NCBI GenBank assembly: GCA_021292165.1
Contig: CM037880.1
Coordinates: forward strand, 185,873,970 to 185,937,969
DNA length: 64,000 nt
Source of the DNA: Shinisaurus crocodilurus
Taxonomy: Eukaryota > Chordata > Lepidosauria > Squamata > Shinisauridae
Direction: 5' to 3'
Part shown: positions 58,300-63,351 of the stretch, piece after piece
Layout of the letters: the number at the start of each line of letters is the position of its first letter
How positions within the stretch are numbered: the stretch's first letter is position 1
Made by a program: the position numbers and the translations under genes
Notes under the pieces: generated by a model
The model's input: only the letters and a program-made list of their open reading frames with translations
The model's database searches: none
Told to the model about the DNA's origin: nothing

Positions 58300-60410
58300 A
58301 AATGGTCTTTTCTATCCAGCTATTAAAAACTAAAGTACTGGATTCCAGTCTTCCTTTGTCTCCAGTTGTTTGAGACAAATTGAAACTCATTTATACTGTT
58401 CTTTCTAACTTCCTGACTGCTTTTGAAATGAACCACATCACTGGATCTCTTTCATTTTCCCCCTCCACAGTCCCAGGAGGCCCAGGTGCTGAAGCAACTG
58501 GCAGAAAAGAGGGAACATGAACGAGAAGTCCTTCAGAAGGCTATGGAAGAGAACAACAACTTCAGCAAAATGGCAGAGGAAAAACTGATACTGAAAATGG
58601 AACAGATCAAAGAAAACCGTGAAGCTAACCTAGCTGCTCTTATTGAACGCCTTCAGGAGAAGGTAACCAGGCTGAGATTGGGGCAAAGATGTAGCTTGTA
58701 TTTGGGTAGGCATGCTCAAGTACAAAAGATAGCGAGCCAAAAATACCTGAGCAAACATGGGGAAAAGGTCCATGGTCTTGCTTTCCCAGAACATAGGGCA
58801 GAATCCGATGAGGCACTTCCGCCGCCCACCCACAGCTGGGGCTGTGCAGGCATGACTGCACTGCACAAGTGACCCCACTGCTTATGCAACTGTGCTTTAG
58901 CACTTCCAGGGCAACCCAAAATGAGCAGAAACACTCATTTCTGGAAGGAGGCAGGTTGGTGGAGGTTGCAAAAGGGACCTGCCTCCTTCCAGAAATGAAT
59001 GTTTCCACTCATTTCATGGCTTCGCATAGGAAGCGCTAAATCTCCCTTGCATAAGCAGTGGCTCCAGCTTGCGCAACAGAATCGGGAGCAGGAAAGAATT
59101 GGCAGGGGCAGAAGCACCCCGCAGGATGCTGCCCATGGTATAGAAGAGACCAAAGGCAACGAACATGCTCCCAGCCTCATGGCATGCTCCCACCAGCCCT
59201 CCTCTTGGCATTTTCTGAAAGCCCAAACATGTCATAACCTTCTTCCAGATGAGCAGAAGGAAATGATGAGCCTGTGAAGATGTTGCATGGCATGGGAGCA
59301 GGATCGTGCCTGCCCACCCCTGGCTGTGTCTGTCTTGCCTCTGGCCCTGCTGGATGTCCACAAGTTGGACATTATGAGCATTGACACTAGCCCTGTTCAG
59401 GCATTCGCCTGACCGTGTGAGGGCTAAGAGGCATGTACACTGGTACAATCCTGCACACGTTGGCCCTGTCTGCTACACACACACACACACACATACACCT
59501 TTTGTGCATTGGGCATGAAGGTCTAAAGGGGGCTTCTATGTACATTCAGGTGGAAGTGCTTGGAAGCCTCCTGGGATCAGGAACCCCCACTGAGCAGGGT
59601 TCCTGAGTGTGGGAAGAGCCTGTTTTCCCAATTGGGAGGCTTCTAAGTGTGCTCACCCGATGGGTAAACTCATGAAGGTCAGGCTGGAGTGGACGGGGAC
59701 AGAGATAAAGCTAGCGTGTGCACCCTCACAGCCCATCTCCACTTTTAGCCCTCATGTATTCAGGCAGATGCCTGAACAGGGCCACTGTGCAAACATGACG
59801 TCCCATAGGCTTAGGTCCAATCAATGCAGTCGTTCAGCTGCATAAAATCTGGGCATGATTTGCATGTCTAGACCATGTGAAAGCCCAGTGAACCTGGGGG
59901 AAGGACAGCAGCACACAGGATCTCGCTCCCTAGCCATGTCAGCTTTCCACGCTTCAAGCCTTGTCTTACTTTTCTTCTGTTGTCTCCCGAGGGACCAGGC
60001 TTCTCCTGACTGCGGGCACGGGTAGATCCTGGGCCTCGCCCGTTGCTGAGGCATCTGGGTCCTCCCCTGAGGAGGAAGCCTGTAGCTGGGGCATGACAGC
60101 TCCCAGATATTTGATGGCATATGATGGGGCTTTTTAAATGTTAGTTTTTTATTGGGTCCCGGTAGTTTTATTGTTAATTGTTTTTAACTGTTTCAAACGG
60201 TGTCACATTTTTGCACATTAAAGGTTTTATATTATGTTTTATCATGTTGTGAACAAGCGAGAGAACTTTGGCTATTGGGCAGTATAGAAATATTATGGAT
60301 GAACGAACGAACGAACGAACAATAACCCTTCTTGATTTCCACCCCTCCAGGAGAGGCATGCTGCAGAGGTCCGCAGAAACAAGGAGCTCCAGGTGGAACT
60401 GTCTGGCTGA
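25137..60410 (+). CDS. Stathmin-2 (SCG10), complete, five coding exons
   Basis: Joined exons 25137-25155, 52511-52606, 54118-54290, 58471-58662 and 60351-60410 give 179 residues, the length known for mammals. Stathmin-2 is a neuronal, growth-cone-enriched protein that binds two tubulin heterodimers and promotes microtubule turnover during axon growth and repair. Visible features: an N-terminal Golgi/vesicle-targeting region with palmitoylation cysteines Cys22 and Cys24; a proline-rich linker (residues 59-74) with Ser62 and Ser73 (JNK sites in mammals); Ser50 and Ser97 (PKA sites); and a long charged alpha-helical stathmin domain from about residue 76 to the C-terminal VELSG. All splice borders are GT/AG and phases agree. 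From memory, Val64 and Met121 are conservative differences from mammals. Nothing is broken. Expression is expected to be neuron-restricted, consistent with the RE1 site upstream. Confidence 0.97.
25590..26580 (+). promoter_or_regulatory. CpG-rich start of STMN2 intron 1
   Basis: By eye, CpG dinucleotides are much denser than in the rest of the window ('tctgcgggtcgccgggtatt', 'agtgccgcgggcgaggaaat', 'ccgccgccgccgcctcc', 'gtgccgcgcgctccc'). It suggests an unmethylated region just downstream of the promoter. It also carries runs of poly-G/C at 25891-25902 and 26578-26591. No protein-coding exon is evident. Confidence 0.5.
26600..28505 (+). other. STMN2 intron 1, low-copy part
   Basis: Mostly low-copy sequence with homopolymer runs at about 26741-26753 and 27022-27032. 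I see no exon and no clear interspersed repeat. Part of it may be conserved non-coding sequence. Confidence 0.4.
28507..28648. mobile_element. Palindromic hAT MITE, family D
   Basis: Left 'cagaggcagaatgtagatct', inverse right 'accttctgcccacccctg'; inner arms share CCAGATGTTTTG and its inverse CAAAACATCTGG. Same family as 61147-61282, which has exact duplications. Confidence 0.65.
28649..29477. other. STMN2 intron 1, AT-rich low-copy part
   Basis: No exon or classifiable repeat, apart from a decayed MITE-like block near 28720-28810. Confidence 0.35.
29478..29557. mobile_element. Small palindromic MITE (CACAATCCTATGCATG family), decayed
   Basis: Retains the inverted blocks 'ctacttggaagtaagtccta' and 'gggcttactcccaggtaag'. 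Directly abuts the next repeat. Confidence 0.55.
29559..30011 (+). mobile_element. GGGCACAATCC-end repeat family, copy 4
   Basis: Left GGGCACAATCCAATCAGG, right GGCCATAGGATTGGGCTGCC; full-length copy of about 450 bp in the orientation of 14712 and 53482. Its inner blocks ('gcagatccccagctacgac', 'atcctatggccatctaga') identify the family. Confidence 0.7.
30030..30230 (-). mobile_element. tRNA-Ala-derived SINE, tandem copy a
   Basis: In reverse, the head resembles tRNA-Ala: the + strand shows 'gattgaaccaaggaccttcc' (B box) and 'gcatgcaaagcatttgctct' (anticodon arm with TGC). The body is 'ctccccagggtttcaggcgg'. A second copy follows directly. Confidence 0.75.
30238..30428 (-). mobile_element. 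tRNA-Ala-derived SINE, tandem copy b
   Basis: In reverse, GAGCTCAGTGGTAGGGCACC and GCTTTGCATGCAGAAGG match tRNA-Ala with a TGC anticodon. The B box is GGTTCAGTCCC. It lies head-to-tail with copy a, so the pair could be a local duplication or independent insertions. It is not a functional tRNA gene: the head is fused to a SINE body. Confidence 0.8.
30444..30695. mobile_element. Non-autonomous hAT-like element, family B, decayed
   Basis: 'ggcagcctgtggccctcggc' at the left and 'caagtttcctacccgtggc' at the right match the group at 23324-23614. Target duplication not preserved. Confidence 0.5.
30952..31150 (-). mobile_element. L2-like LINE 3' end
   Basis: Begins with TTTATTTATTTCATTTC, then 'tataccgccccacagccg' and 'ctctgggcggttcacaac', the reverse of the 3' end also seen on the + strand at 60125-60322. 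Confidence 0.6.
31556..31690 (-). mobile_element. tRNA-type SINE, 3' half
   Basis: Reverse 3' end 'tttattacatttctgtgctg', 'ccctttctccaaggtgcgc' and 'tcctcactgtgtggtagatt' are landmarks of the Sauria-type SINE body. A matching 5' half appears at about 32064-32165, so an insertion may separate the two. Confidence 0.55.
31691..32880. other. STMN2 intron 1, mixed sequence
   Basis: Includes a SINE-like segment at 32064-32165 ('ggcccaaggttacccaatgc') and otherwise unclassified AT-rich DNA. No exon seen. Confidence 0.35.
32889..33317 (+). mobile_element. Non-autonomous hAT-like element, family A copy 2
   Basis: Ends CAGAGGTGCTACTAGGTACC and (inverse) CCTAACACTGCCTCTG. Flanks GGGAGAGT (32881-32888) and GAGAGAGT (33318-33325) differ at one base, fitting an 8-bp target duplication. 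Body matches 6871-7290 throughout. Confidence 0.7.
33318..33976. other. STMN2 intron 1, unclassified
   Basis: The short frame at 33508-33825 has no recognised domain. No exon seen. Confidence 0.35.
33977..34251. mobile_element. Non-autonomous hAT-like element, family B
   Basis: Left CAGGATTGGGGAAACTGTGG, right CCCCATCCATG. Body 'agagagaaaggggtggagaa' and 'gccctgcccactttgggc' parallels 23324-23614. Flanks TGTTAGAG and TGCTAAAA are a weak match. Confidence 0.6.
34551..35900 (-). mobile_element. CR1 LINE, 3' portion
   Basis: Reverse strand. 3' landmark 'ccatgttggatcagaccaag', then 'ctcatgttccccagcaac' and 'tgtcctgaatctcccacc', then the RT C-terminus and upstream RT with decayed frames to about 35.9 kb. 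Same subfamily as 16563-17460. Confidence 0.8.
35061..35336 (-). pseudogene. CR1 reverse transcriptase C-terminal fragment
   Basis: The minus-strand frame reads [17 protein letters not shown], then [18 protein letters not shown] and [18 protein letters not shown]1 RT C-terminal motifs. Truncated at both ends by stops. Confidence 0.8.
35901..36739. other. STMN2 intron 1, AT-rich low-copy part
   Basis: No exon or classifiable repeat. A poly-G run lies near 36030. Confidence 0.35.
36740..37045 (-). mobile_element. tRNA-Ala-derived SINE split by a MITE
   Basis: SINE sequence stops at 'ctcagtattgtctacac', resumes after a 124-bp MITE with 'gtctacactgactgacaac', and ends in the reverse tRNA-like head ('ggaccttttgcatgcaaggc'). 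The order of insertion is therefore clear: SINE first, MITE later. Confidence 0.75.
36791..36914. mobile_element. Palindromic hAT MITE, family E, exact target duplication
   Basis: Arms share TGTTGTTGGACTGCAACTCC and its inverse; the ends are CATGGGTGGGGAA and TTCCCATCCCTG. Exact 8-bp duplications GTCTACAC at 36783-36790 and 36915-36922. Confidence 0.88.
37493..37666. mobile_element. Palindromic hAT MITE, family F copy 1, with RE1-like arm
   Basis: Starts CGGTGGAGGCTGGTGG and ends CCGCTCCACTG; exact 8-bp duplications CCTCTATC at 37485-37492 and 37667-37674. The right arm contains TTCAGCACCATAGATAG, one core mismatch from the RE1 consensus; the left arm contains a weaker inverse match. Related copy near 49900-50090. 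Confidence 0.8.
37675..38751. other. STMN2 intron 1, low-copy part
   Basis: No exon or classifiable repeat recognised. Confidence 0.35.
38752..39139. mobile_element. MITE with internal degenerate minisatellite
   Basis: Ends TTGGGTTATATCCAGCA and, inverse, TGTTGGATACAACCCA. The interior, about 38860-39010, is a degenerate tandem array of 'acaagctgttgcacaagcc'-type units. The 129-aa and 123-aa cysteine-rich frames are products of this array, not genes. Confidence 0.6.
39425..40339 (-). pseudogene. L2-like LINE, reverse transcriptase part
   Basis: The minus strand encodes [20 protein letters not shown], then [18 protein letters not shown], then after a frameshift [15 protein letters not shown] and [14 protein letters not shown] motifs of L2/CR1-group LINEs. 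The 3' region continues to about 39425 with 'tttatttatactatttctat'. Frameshifts and stops make it dead. The 5' continuation is at 41152-42230 beyond an inserted hAT element. Confidence 0.7.
40348..41143. mobile_element. GC-rich foldback hAT element, 796 bp, exact 8-bp target duplication
   Basis: Ends CAGGGATG and inverse CATCCCTG; exact duplications CAAAATAG at 40340-40347 and 41144-41151. Subterminal regions are arrays of GAGTC/CGAGTC units on both sides. The interior holds two long hairpins: arms 40479-40512 with 40543-40576 (33 of 34 matches) and arms 40808-40866 with 40885-40955 (nearly perfect). CCG/CTC triplet-rich DNA lies between. The many alanine/proline/glycine-rich frames reflect base composition. 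No transposase, so it must have been mobilised in trans. Confidence 0.9.
41152..42230 (-). pseudogene. L2-like LINE, endonuclease-end and linker part
   Basis: The minus strand encodes [20 protein letters not shown], then [15 protein letters not shown] in another frame (C-terminal endonuclease motifs), and downstream the linker [18 protein letters not shown]. Together with 39425-40339 this is one LINE copy, split by the hAT element. Several frameshifts. Confidence 0.7.
42231..42892. other. STMN2 intron 1, mixed low-copy sequence
   Basis: A tRNA-type SINE 3' remnant appears near 42395-42445 ('aagggatataaatttaac'). Otherwise nothing recognised. Confidence 0.35.
42893..43033 (+). mobile_element. 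GGGCACAATCC-end repeat family, copy 5, internally deleted
   Basis: Left TTAGGGCGCAATCCAGTCAGG, right 'tggccataggtttgcgctgc'; only about 140 bp remain, joining both ends. This is the type of internally deleted copy expected of a DNA transposon. Confidence 0.65.
43034..43260. repeat. Degenerate tandem repeat
   Basis: Units of about 40-50 bp with the theme 'gcatgtcatccatcaaatac', 'tatcaaatattaaatact' repeat four or more times with substitutions. Confidence 0.5.
43261..45342. other. STMN2 intron 1, mostly low copy
   Basis: A hAT-like half element lies near 43915-43980. No exon recognised. Poly-C run near 43484. Confidence 0.35.
45343..45390 (+). repeat. (TG)n on the STMN2 sense strand behind an acceptor-like sequence
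   Basis: A pyrimidine tract and AG (ending at 45362, 'ctttcccattctccag') is followed directly by 27 bases of TG (45364-45390), then mixed TG/CA. In RNA this is a UG tract, the preferred TDP-43 ligand. No strong donor is evident within about 300 bases downstream. Confidence 0.7.
45490..46600 (-). mobile_element. Unclassified LTR-like repeat
   Basis: Two similar blocks end in 'ggattcctccagcagaggca' plus TGACA (near 46085) and 'ggattcctccagtgggggta' plus TGACA (near 46530). In reverse both start TGTCAT, like an LTR. A third related block is at about 59990-60105. No gag or pol frame is visible, so these may be solo LTRs; classification is uncertain. Confidence 0.4.
47262..47390. mobile_element. 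Palindromic hAT MITE, diverged
   Basis: 'cagccttccccaaccgggtg' at the left; inner 'tagatgttttggacctcaac' mirrored by 'tcatccaaaacacctggagg'. Related to families C and D. Confidence 0.6.
47416..47507. mobile_element. Small palindromic MITE (CACAATCCTATGCATG family)
   Basis: 'acaatcctatgcatgtctac' and the inverse 'gtaagtgtgtgtaggattgt', with 'gggacttacttccagg' inside. A decayed sibling precedes it at about 47190-47260. Confidence 0.7.
47648..47736. mobile_element. Small palindromic MITE (GGGTTGTATCC family)
   Basis: 'ctggattgtatcctatgtta' mirrors 'ttaatattggatctaaccca'; centre 'gtagacccactgaaataaat'. A half-copy is at 11750-11830. Confidence 0.6.
47762..48124 (+). mobile_element. Tc1/mariner (Tigger-like) MITE, copy 2, with nested insertion
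   Basis: Left end CAGTAATGCCTTGGATTGCA after TA; right end decayed ('caatccaaggcatgactc'). A LINE or SINE 3' tail ('gtacatcgctcagagtgg' to AAATAAATAAAT, about 47985-48080) interrupts it. Confidence 0.7.
48230..49340. mobile_element. Unclassified repeat-like region
   Basis: Contains GC-rich and AT-rich halves and the sequence 'ctgatgaaggcggaagctga' plus AACG near 49278-49300, a phrase common near the ends of some retroelements. No coding domain recognised. Confidence 0.3.
49341..49890. other. STMN2 intron 1, low-copy part
   Basis: No exon or classifiable repeat. Confidence 0.35.
49900..50090. mobile_element. Palindromic MITE, family F copy 2, with RE1-like arms
   Basis: Long inverted arms: 'tactctgagctttataggag' near the left mirrors 'ctcctataaagctcagagta' at the right. 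The right arm contains ACAGCACCATGGATAGCTCC and the left arm, in reverse, ACACCATGGACAGCTCC; both resemble RE1. Target duplication not preserved. Confidence 0.65.
50091..50905. other. STMN2 intron 1, low-copy part
   Basis: No exon or classifiable repeat recognised. Confidence 0.35.
50909..51160 (-). mobile_element. CR1 LINE 3' end
   Basis: Reverse tail ATAGAATCATAGAATCATAG, then 'gttggaaggggcctacagg', 'cagatggctgtccagctgc' and 'gacagtcaggaattttttcc'. Same subfamily as 18250-19230. Confidence 0.85.
51300..51660. mobile_element. Unclassified interspersed repeat with inverted ends
   Basis: 'ggagtcttgtggtaccttaa' and 'tcatggactacagcccccct' form a block known to recur in reptile genomes. It is followed by an inverted pair, 'catccttgcattggtgag' (from about 51549) and 'ctcaccaatgcaaggatg' (about 51625-51642). 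Confidence 0.5.
51661..52510. other. End of STMN2 intron 1
   Basis: Low-copy sequence leading to the exon 2 acceptor. A minus-strand 114-codon frame (51716-52060) has hydrophobic stretches but no recognised domain; not called a gene. Confidence 0.4.
52511..52606 (+). CDS. STMN2 coding exon 2
   Basis: Follows a pyrimidine-rich acceptor ending TTTCATTTCAG and ends at donor GTAAGT. It completes Ala7 and encodes residues 8-38 plus the first base of Asp39. Contains [16 protein letters not shown], with the two palmitoylation cysteines that anchor the protein to Golgi-derived vesicles. This exon distinguishes SCG10-type stathmins from cytosolic stathmin-1. Confidence 0.97.
52607..53481. other. STMN2 intron 2, first part
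   Basis: AT-rich and without a recognised repeat. Confidence 0.4.
53482..53931 (+). mobile_element. GGGCACAATCC-end repeat family, copy 6
   Basis: Left AAGGGCACAATCCAATGAGG, right 'aaccataaggttgtgctgcc'; full-length, same orientation as 14712 and 29559. Lies in intron 2. Confidence 0.7.
54118..54290 (+). CDS. STMN2 coding exon 3
   Basis: Acceptor CCTTCACAG, donor GTATTC. Completes Asp39 and encodes residues 40-96, from [20 protein letters not shown] through the PPSP linker to the first stathmin helix ([17 protein letters not shown]). Contains Ser50, Ser62 and Ser73. Confidence 0.97.
55000..55730 (-). mobile_element. L2-like LINE, reverse transcriptase fragment
   Basis: The minus strand decodes to [24 protein letters not shown], then [20 protein letters not shown] and SEMGLGG, matching the RT segment of the L2-like copy at 39.4-40.3 kb. 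Frameshifted and stop-ridden. Lies in intron 3. Confidence 0.65.
55741..55847. repeat. Inverted repeat (MITE core)
   Basis: 'gtggttaatcttaactatag' at 55745-55764 mirrors 'gtagttaagattaaccacca' near 55825-55844; the inner arms 'aaacaagcca' and 'tggcttgttt' also pair. Confidence 0.65.
55860..56802. other. STMN2 intron 3, low-copy part
   Basis: No classifiable repeat or exon seen. Confidence 0.35.
56803..57011. mobile_element. hAT-like MITE
   Basis: Ends CAGGGGTGTTGAACCTC and inverse GAGTTATGAACCCCTG. Interior contains a short palindrome ('gggaattccctccagggg'). Duplication not evident. Confidence 0.55.
57566..57823 (-). mobile_element. Tc1/mariner (Tigger-like) MITE, copy 3
   Basis: Starts CAGTAATGCCTTGGA and ends TTGCAATCCAAGGTATTACTG, flanked by TA (57564-57565, 57824-57825). 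Carries the same GC palindromic block as copy 1, in reverse. Lies in intron 3. Confidence 0.8.
58130..58195. mobile_element. hAT MITE fragment
   Basis: 'ttccccaacctggtgccctc' and 'ctacagctcccatcatcccc' are the left half of a family related to 47262-47390. Confidence 0.55.
58254..58298 (+). repeat. (TG)22 tract upstream of STMN2 exon 4
   Basis: Uninterrupted TG on the sense strand, ending 172 bp before the exon 4 acceptor. In the pre-mRNA it is a long UG tract. Confidence 0.95.
58471..58662 (+). CDS. STMN2 coding exon 4
   Basis: Acceptor CCCTCCACAG, donor GTAACC. Encodes residues 97-160, 64 whole codons, starting with Ser97 ([17 protein letters not shown]) and ending ALIERLQEK. This is most of the long tubulin-binding helix. 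A 45-bp TG tract lies 172 bp upstream of the acceptor. Confidence 0.97.
58924..59009. repeat. Long hairpin in STMN2 intron 4
   Basis: Arm 58924-58956 pairs with arm 58977-59009 (30 of 33 positions) over a 20-base loop. The surrounding 58797-59060 looks like a MITE. Confidence 0.75.
59100..60110. other. STMN2 intron 4, mixed
   Basis: Contains a short CA run at about 59475-59492 and, near 59990-60105, a block related to the LTR-like repeat at 45.5-46.6 kb. No exon seen. Confidence 0.4.
60125..60322 (+). mobile_element. L2-like LINE 3' end with (GAAC)n tail
   Basis: 'agagaactttggctattggg', 'cagtatagaaatattatgg' and a run of GAAC units at 60300-60320 form a LINE 3' end; the reverse of the same end is at 30952-31150. 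The tail ends about 30 bases before exon 5. Confidence 0.7.
60351..60410 (+). CDS. STMN2 coding exon 5 (C-terminus and stop)
   Basis: Acceptor CACCCCTCCAG; encodes [19 protein letters not shown] and the TGA at 60408-60410. A LINE 3' tail with a GAAC tetranucleotide run ends about 30 bp before this exon, so the branch point must lie in or next to the LINE-derived tail. Confidence 0.97.
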   Translation, partial: ERHAAEVRRNKELQVELSG

Positions 60411-60958
60411 GCCCAGCAGTGGAGAGAGGGTGGAATAACTCCCCATCCAGCTCCCCTGCCTATATTATTACAGATCATGAGATATTAGTATGGGAAATGT
60501 ATGACATGGTTTAAAAAAAAAAAAAAAAGAATCAAGAACTCAAACAAAAAACAAAAAAATAAAACAATGCAGTCTTTGCAGAATGATTTGCTTGATGTTT
60601 AAAAAATAAAACTTGGATCTTATTTTGTAAATACTTACATTTTTGTTAAAAAATACAAGTATTGCATTATGCAAGTTATTTCATAATCTTTACATGTCCT
60701 GTAACAGGCTTTTGATGTTGTCTATTTCCATTCAGTTGAATTTGTTAGAACTTTGCCATGAAGTTCCCTGCGGCAAAATCCATGCTACCCTACATTCATT
60801 CCAACTGAACAAGCAAGTCAGCAGAAGGTCTATGGTGCTAGAGTCCAGTCATTGCCTGATTACCTAGAAAGGTTTGCAATCAATACACTTCCTTTAGACA
60901 ATAAGCAAATTATGGGCATTGTGACTTGACAGAGCAGTCCTGAAAATTTCCCTTAGAA

Positions 60959-61094
60959 CAAGGCTCTCCAACCTTGGGTCCCCAGATGTTGCTGGACTAC
61001 AGCTCCCAGAATCCCTTGCCATTAGCCATGCTGGCTGGATATGCTGGGAGCTGTAGGCCAGCAACATCTAGGGATCCAAGGTTGGAGAGCCCTG
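60959..61094. mobile_element. Palindromic hAT MITE, family C copy 2, exact target duplication
   Basis: Ends CAAGGCTCTCCAACCTTGG and inverse CCAAGGTTGGAGAGCCCTG; exact duplications CCTTAGAA at 60951-60958 and 61095-61102. Confidence 0.9.
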
Positions 61095-61146
61095 CCTTAG
61101 AACATTAAGCAATCATAATTTATTGACAGCCCTCGGTGCTCTACTA

Positions 61147-61282
61147 CAGGGATGGGCAGAAGGAACATGTCCAGATGTTTTGGACTTCAACTCCCCAAAG
61201 CCCCTGCCAGCATGGCCAGTGGTTAGGAATGCTAGAAGTTGAAATCCAGAATATCTGGAGATCAACCTTCTGCCCACCCCTG
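61147..61282. mobile_element. Palindromic hAT MITE, family D, exact target duplication
   Basis: Ends CAGGGATGGGCAGAAGG and inverse CCTTCTGCCCACCCCTG; exact duplications CTCTACTA at 61139-61146 and 61283-61290. Confidence 0.9.
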
Positions 61283-61310
61283 CTCTACTATACAATAAAT
61301 AAATAAATAA

Positions 61311-61500
61311 TGGTTGCATTCTACATCTGATACATGTCTACACAGAAGTAAACCCTACTGAGTTCAGTGGAACAATGGGACATACCCCCAGGTAAGCATC
61401 TAAAGGCTGCAGTCCTAAGCACACTTACAAGGGAGTATGCCCTATTGAATACAGTGGGACTTACTTCTGAGTAAACATGCATAGCATTGTGCTGTAAATT
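61311..61500. mobile_element. Two small palindromic MITEs (CACAATCCTATGCATG family) in tandem
   Basis: Two adjacent decayed copies share 'gttcagtggaacaatgggac' or 'tacagtgggacttacttctg' centres with inverted outer blocks; split at about 61403. Confidence 0.6.
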
Positions 61501-61786
61501 GGTATCCACAGTCACCATATTTTTCTGCCTTCAGGAAAAAAAAAATTGCTTCTATTTTTATCAAAGACAAATGTCATTGACGAGGAGGCAAGTGGAAGCA
61601 ATTTTGCACTTTCTTTTTAAAAAAAAAATAAAATAAAATCATGCAGTTGAGAATGAACAGTTGTATCTTGCCCCAAACGAGTGTTGTTTTTAAAGGCTGG
61701 ATTCCAAAATTAATCTAATTTGCCAGTTTAAAATTCACTCCTGGACAAATTCATTAATTGGAGTCATGGATCCTTTAGGTATAGAT

Positions 61787-61920
61787 CAGTCTTCTCCAAC
61801 CTTGGGTCCCCAGATGTTTTTGGCCTACAACTCCCAGCATGCCCCAGCCAGCATAGCTGGCTGGGCATGCTGGGAGTTGTAGGCCAAAAACATCTGGGGA
61901 CCCAAGGTTGGAGAACACTG
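61787..61920. mobile_element. Palindromic hAT MITE, family C copy 3, exact target duplication
   Basis: A nearly perfect 134-bp hairpin: CAGTCTTCTCCAACCTTGGG with inverse CCCAAGGTTGGAGAACACTG; exact duplications GTATAGAT at 61779-61786 and 61921-61928. Confidence 0.92.
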
Positions 61921-62356
61921 GTATAGATGCTGTGACCTTTATCTTGGGGTTTGCAGTCCCGCCTGTAGTTGCTGAAGATGCCTAGGGCATCTTTGGGGGC
62001 AGGATTCCAGCCTTAAGCACCTCCGTTTCAGTGACCGTACAAGATGCTCCGTGTGGCATTTTTCATCCAGAATCGATGAGCTGGTTTTAGTCCTGCTGAC
62101 GTCTTCGCTCCAGTGTTAGTCTGACTCCTGCCTAGTTTTAAAATGATCCCTAAAATGATGAGAGGCTGAAGCAGTAAGGGTGACTAGCCAGGGTGCTTGT
62201 GCCAAGGGCGGTATCGGTAAACCAACACACACTCTCTCTCTCCACAATAGCTGCGAGTTTAACGTTGTCCCAAACCCTCCCGGAAATTGCTGCCTGCATA
62301 TTCTACTCTTCATTAGTGCTATTTTTCCTGTATGTCATTGTGAGCAAGCTGTGATT

Positions 62357-62362
62357 AATAAA
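62357..62362 (+). terminator. Likely STMN2 polyadenylation signal
   Basis: AATAAA in 'gtgattaataaagaattggg', with a GT-rich segment about 50-80 bases downstream ('gttctgttgtcgtgaggggt'). The sequence around it resembles the end of mammalian STMN2 mRNAs as I remember them. Confidence 0.65.
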
Positions 62363-62380
62363 GAATTGGGGTTCTGTGAA

Positions 62381-63351
62381 CTGAAAAATGGCTGGTCTCT
62401 TGTCTCGCTCTCTCCCCGTTCTGTTGTCGTGAGGGGTGTCGATGTCTGTATAAACTAGGGGGGGGGGGAGAGATTATTTTGCTTCTCCATTTTAAAGTTT
62501 CCTTTCATTTAAACTGCATTCATTAAATAATTAATTTGGGTTTTTCTCCCATTGATTTGAATGGAAAACCCAGCCAGTTTTGTGCTGTCTTTTACTTTCA
62601 TGCTTTCCACCCAAATGACATGAAATGTGCAGGCATTCTGCTAGACCCCCTGTCCATGAGACATGCAAAATTTCAGACAGACTGGACAAAGTGTTCCCTT
62701 TTTATAGGCACCTAATTAGGGTGCATATAAAACTTCCCATTGTTCTGGGACCAGCCGCATTCCTTCCACTAGTAACTTCTGTGTTATTGGCAGTGGTGTA
62801 GCGAAGCCAGGGGACGCAGGGACGCAGCACCAGTACTTTTTGATTAGCAGGGGTGATGGTGTCGTCTGCCAGCCCACTCAGACTTCTCTGTCCCTCTGAG
62901 CTTCACTGAGTAGCTCGGGCGGCAGAGAGCAGGGCATGGATTTTCCTAACCAAAACATACTGTTGTGTGAGCTATCCCTGATGTAATGCAAAATAGTTTA
63001 GAGTGACCTTGAATCAGCCATTATGATCCATTCACTTAACAAAAGACTTGCTCCTGGAGATGAAAACTGATACAACTGGTTTGCTGATCTGGATCCACAC
63101 AGCTGCCTGCATTTTTGGACTCTCCATGGGGCGTGGCAATGGGGACAGTCATGATGAGTGCCCACACTTCAACATTTTCCAGTACACCACTGGTCATTTA
63201 TCCTATTGGCATGACACTTGGGGGCGGGGGTAGGCTCCTTCCAACTCTATGATCTATGAAATCTATGACTCTGCATTAAATAAAATGATCTTTATTTTAT
63301 AGGCAATTAAAAAGTTACACAGATGTGTGGCCTGACTGCTGTCTAAACTAA
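62381..63351. other. 3' flank of STMN2
   Basis: Contains a hAT-like left end near 62790 ('cagtggtgtagcgaagccag') without a clear partner and a 5S-type SINE tail at about 63225-63271. No gene seen. Confidence 0.4.
63225..63271 (+). mobile_element. 5S-type SINE tail fragment
   Basis: 'gtaggctccttccaactcta' then ATGATCTATGAAATCTATGA; only the 3' tail remains. Confidence 0.6.

Larger units (their letters stand above)
60411..62380 (+). other. STMN2 3' UTR
   Basis: Runs from the stop codon to the likely polyadenylation site after 62357-62362. Early AATAAA hexamers at 60558-60563 and 60605-60610 could give short forms. About a quarter of the UTR consists of inserted hairpin MITEs (60959-61094, 61147-61282, 61311-61500, 61787-61920). 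Confidence 0.65.
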
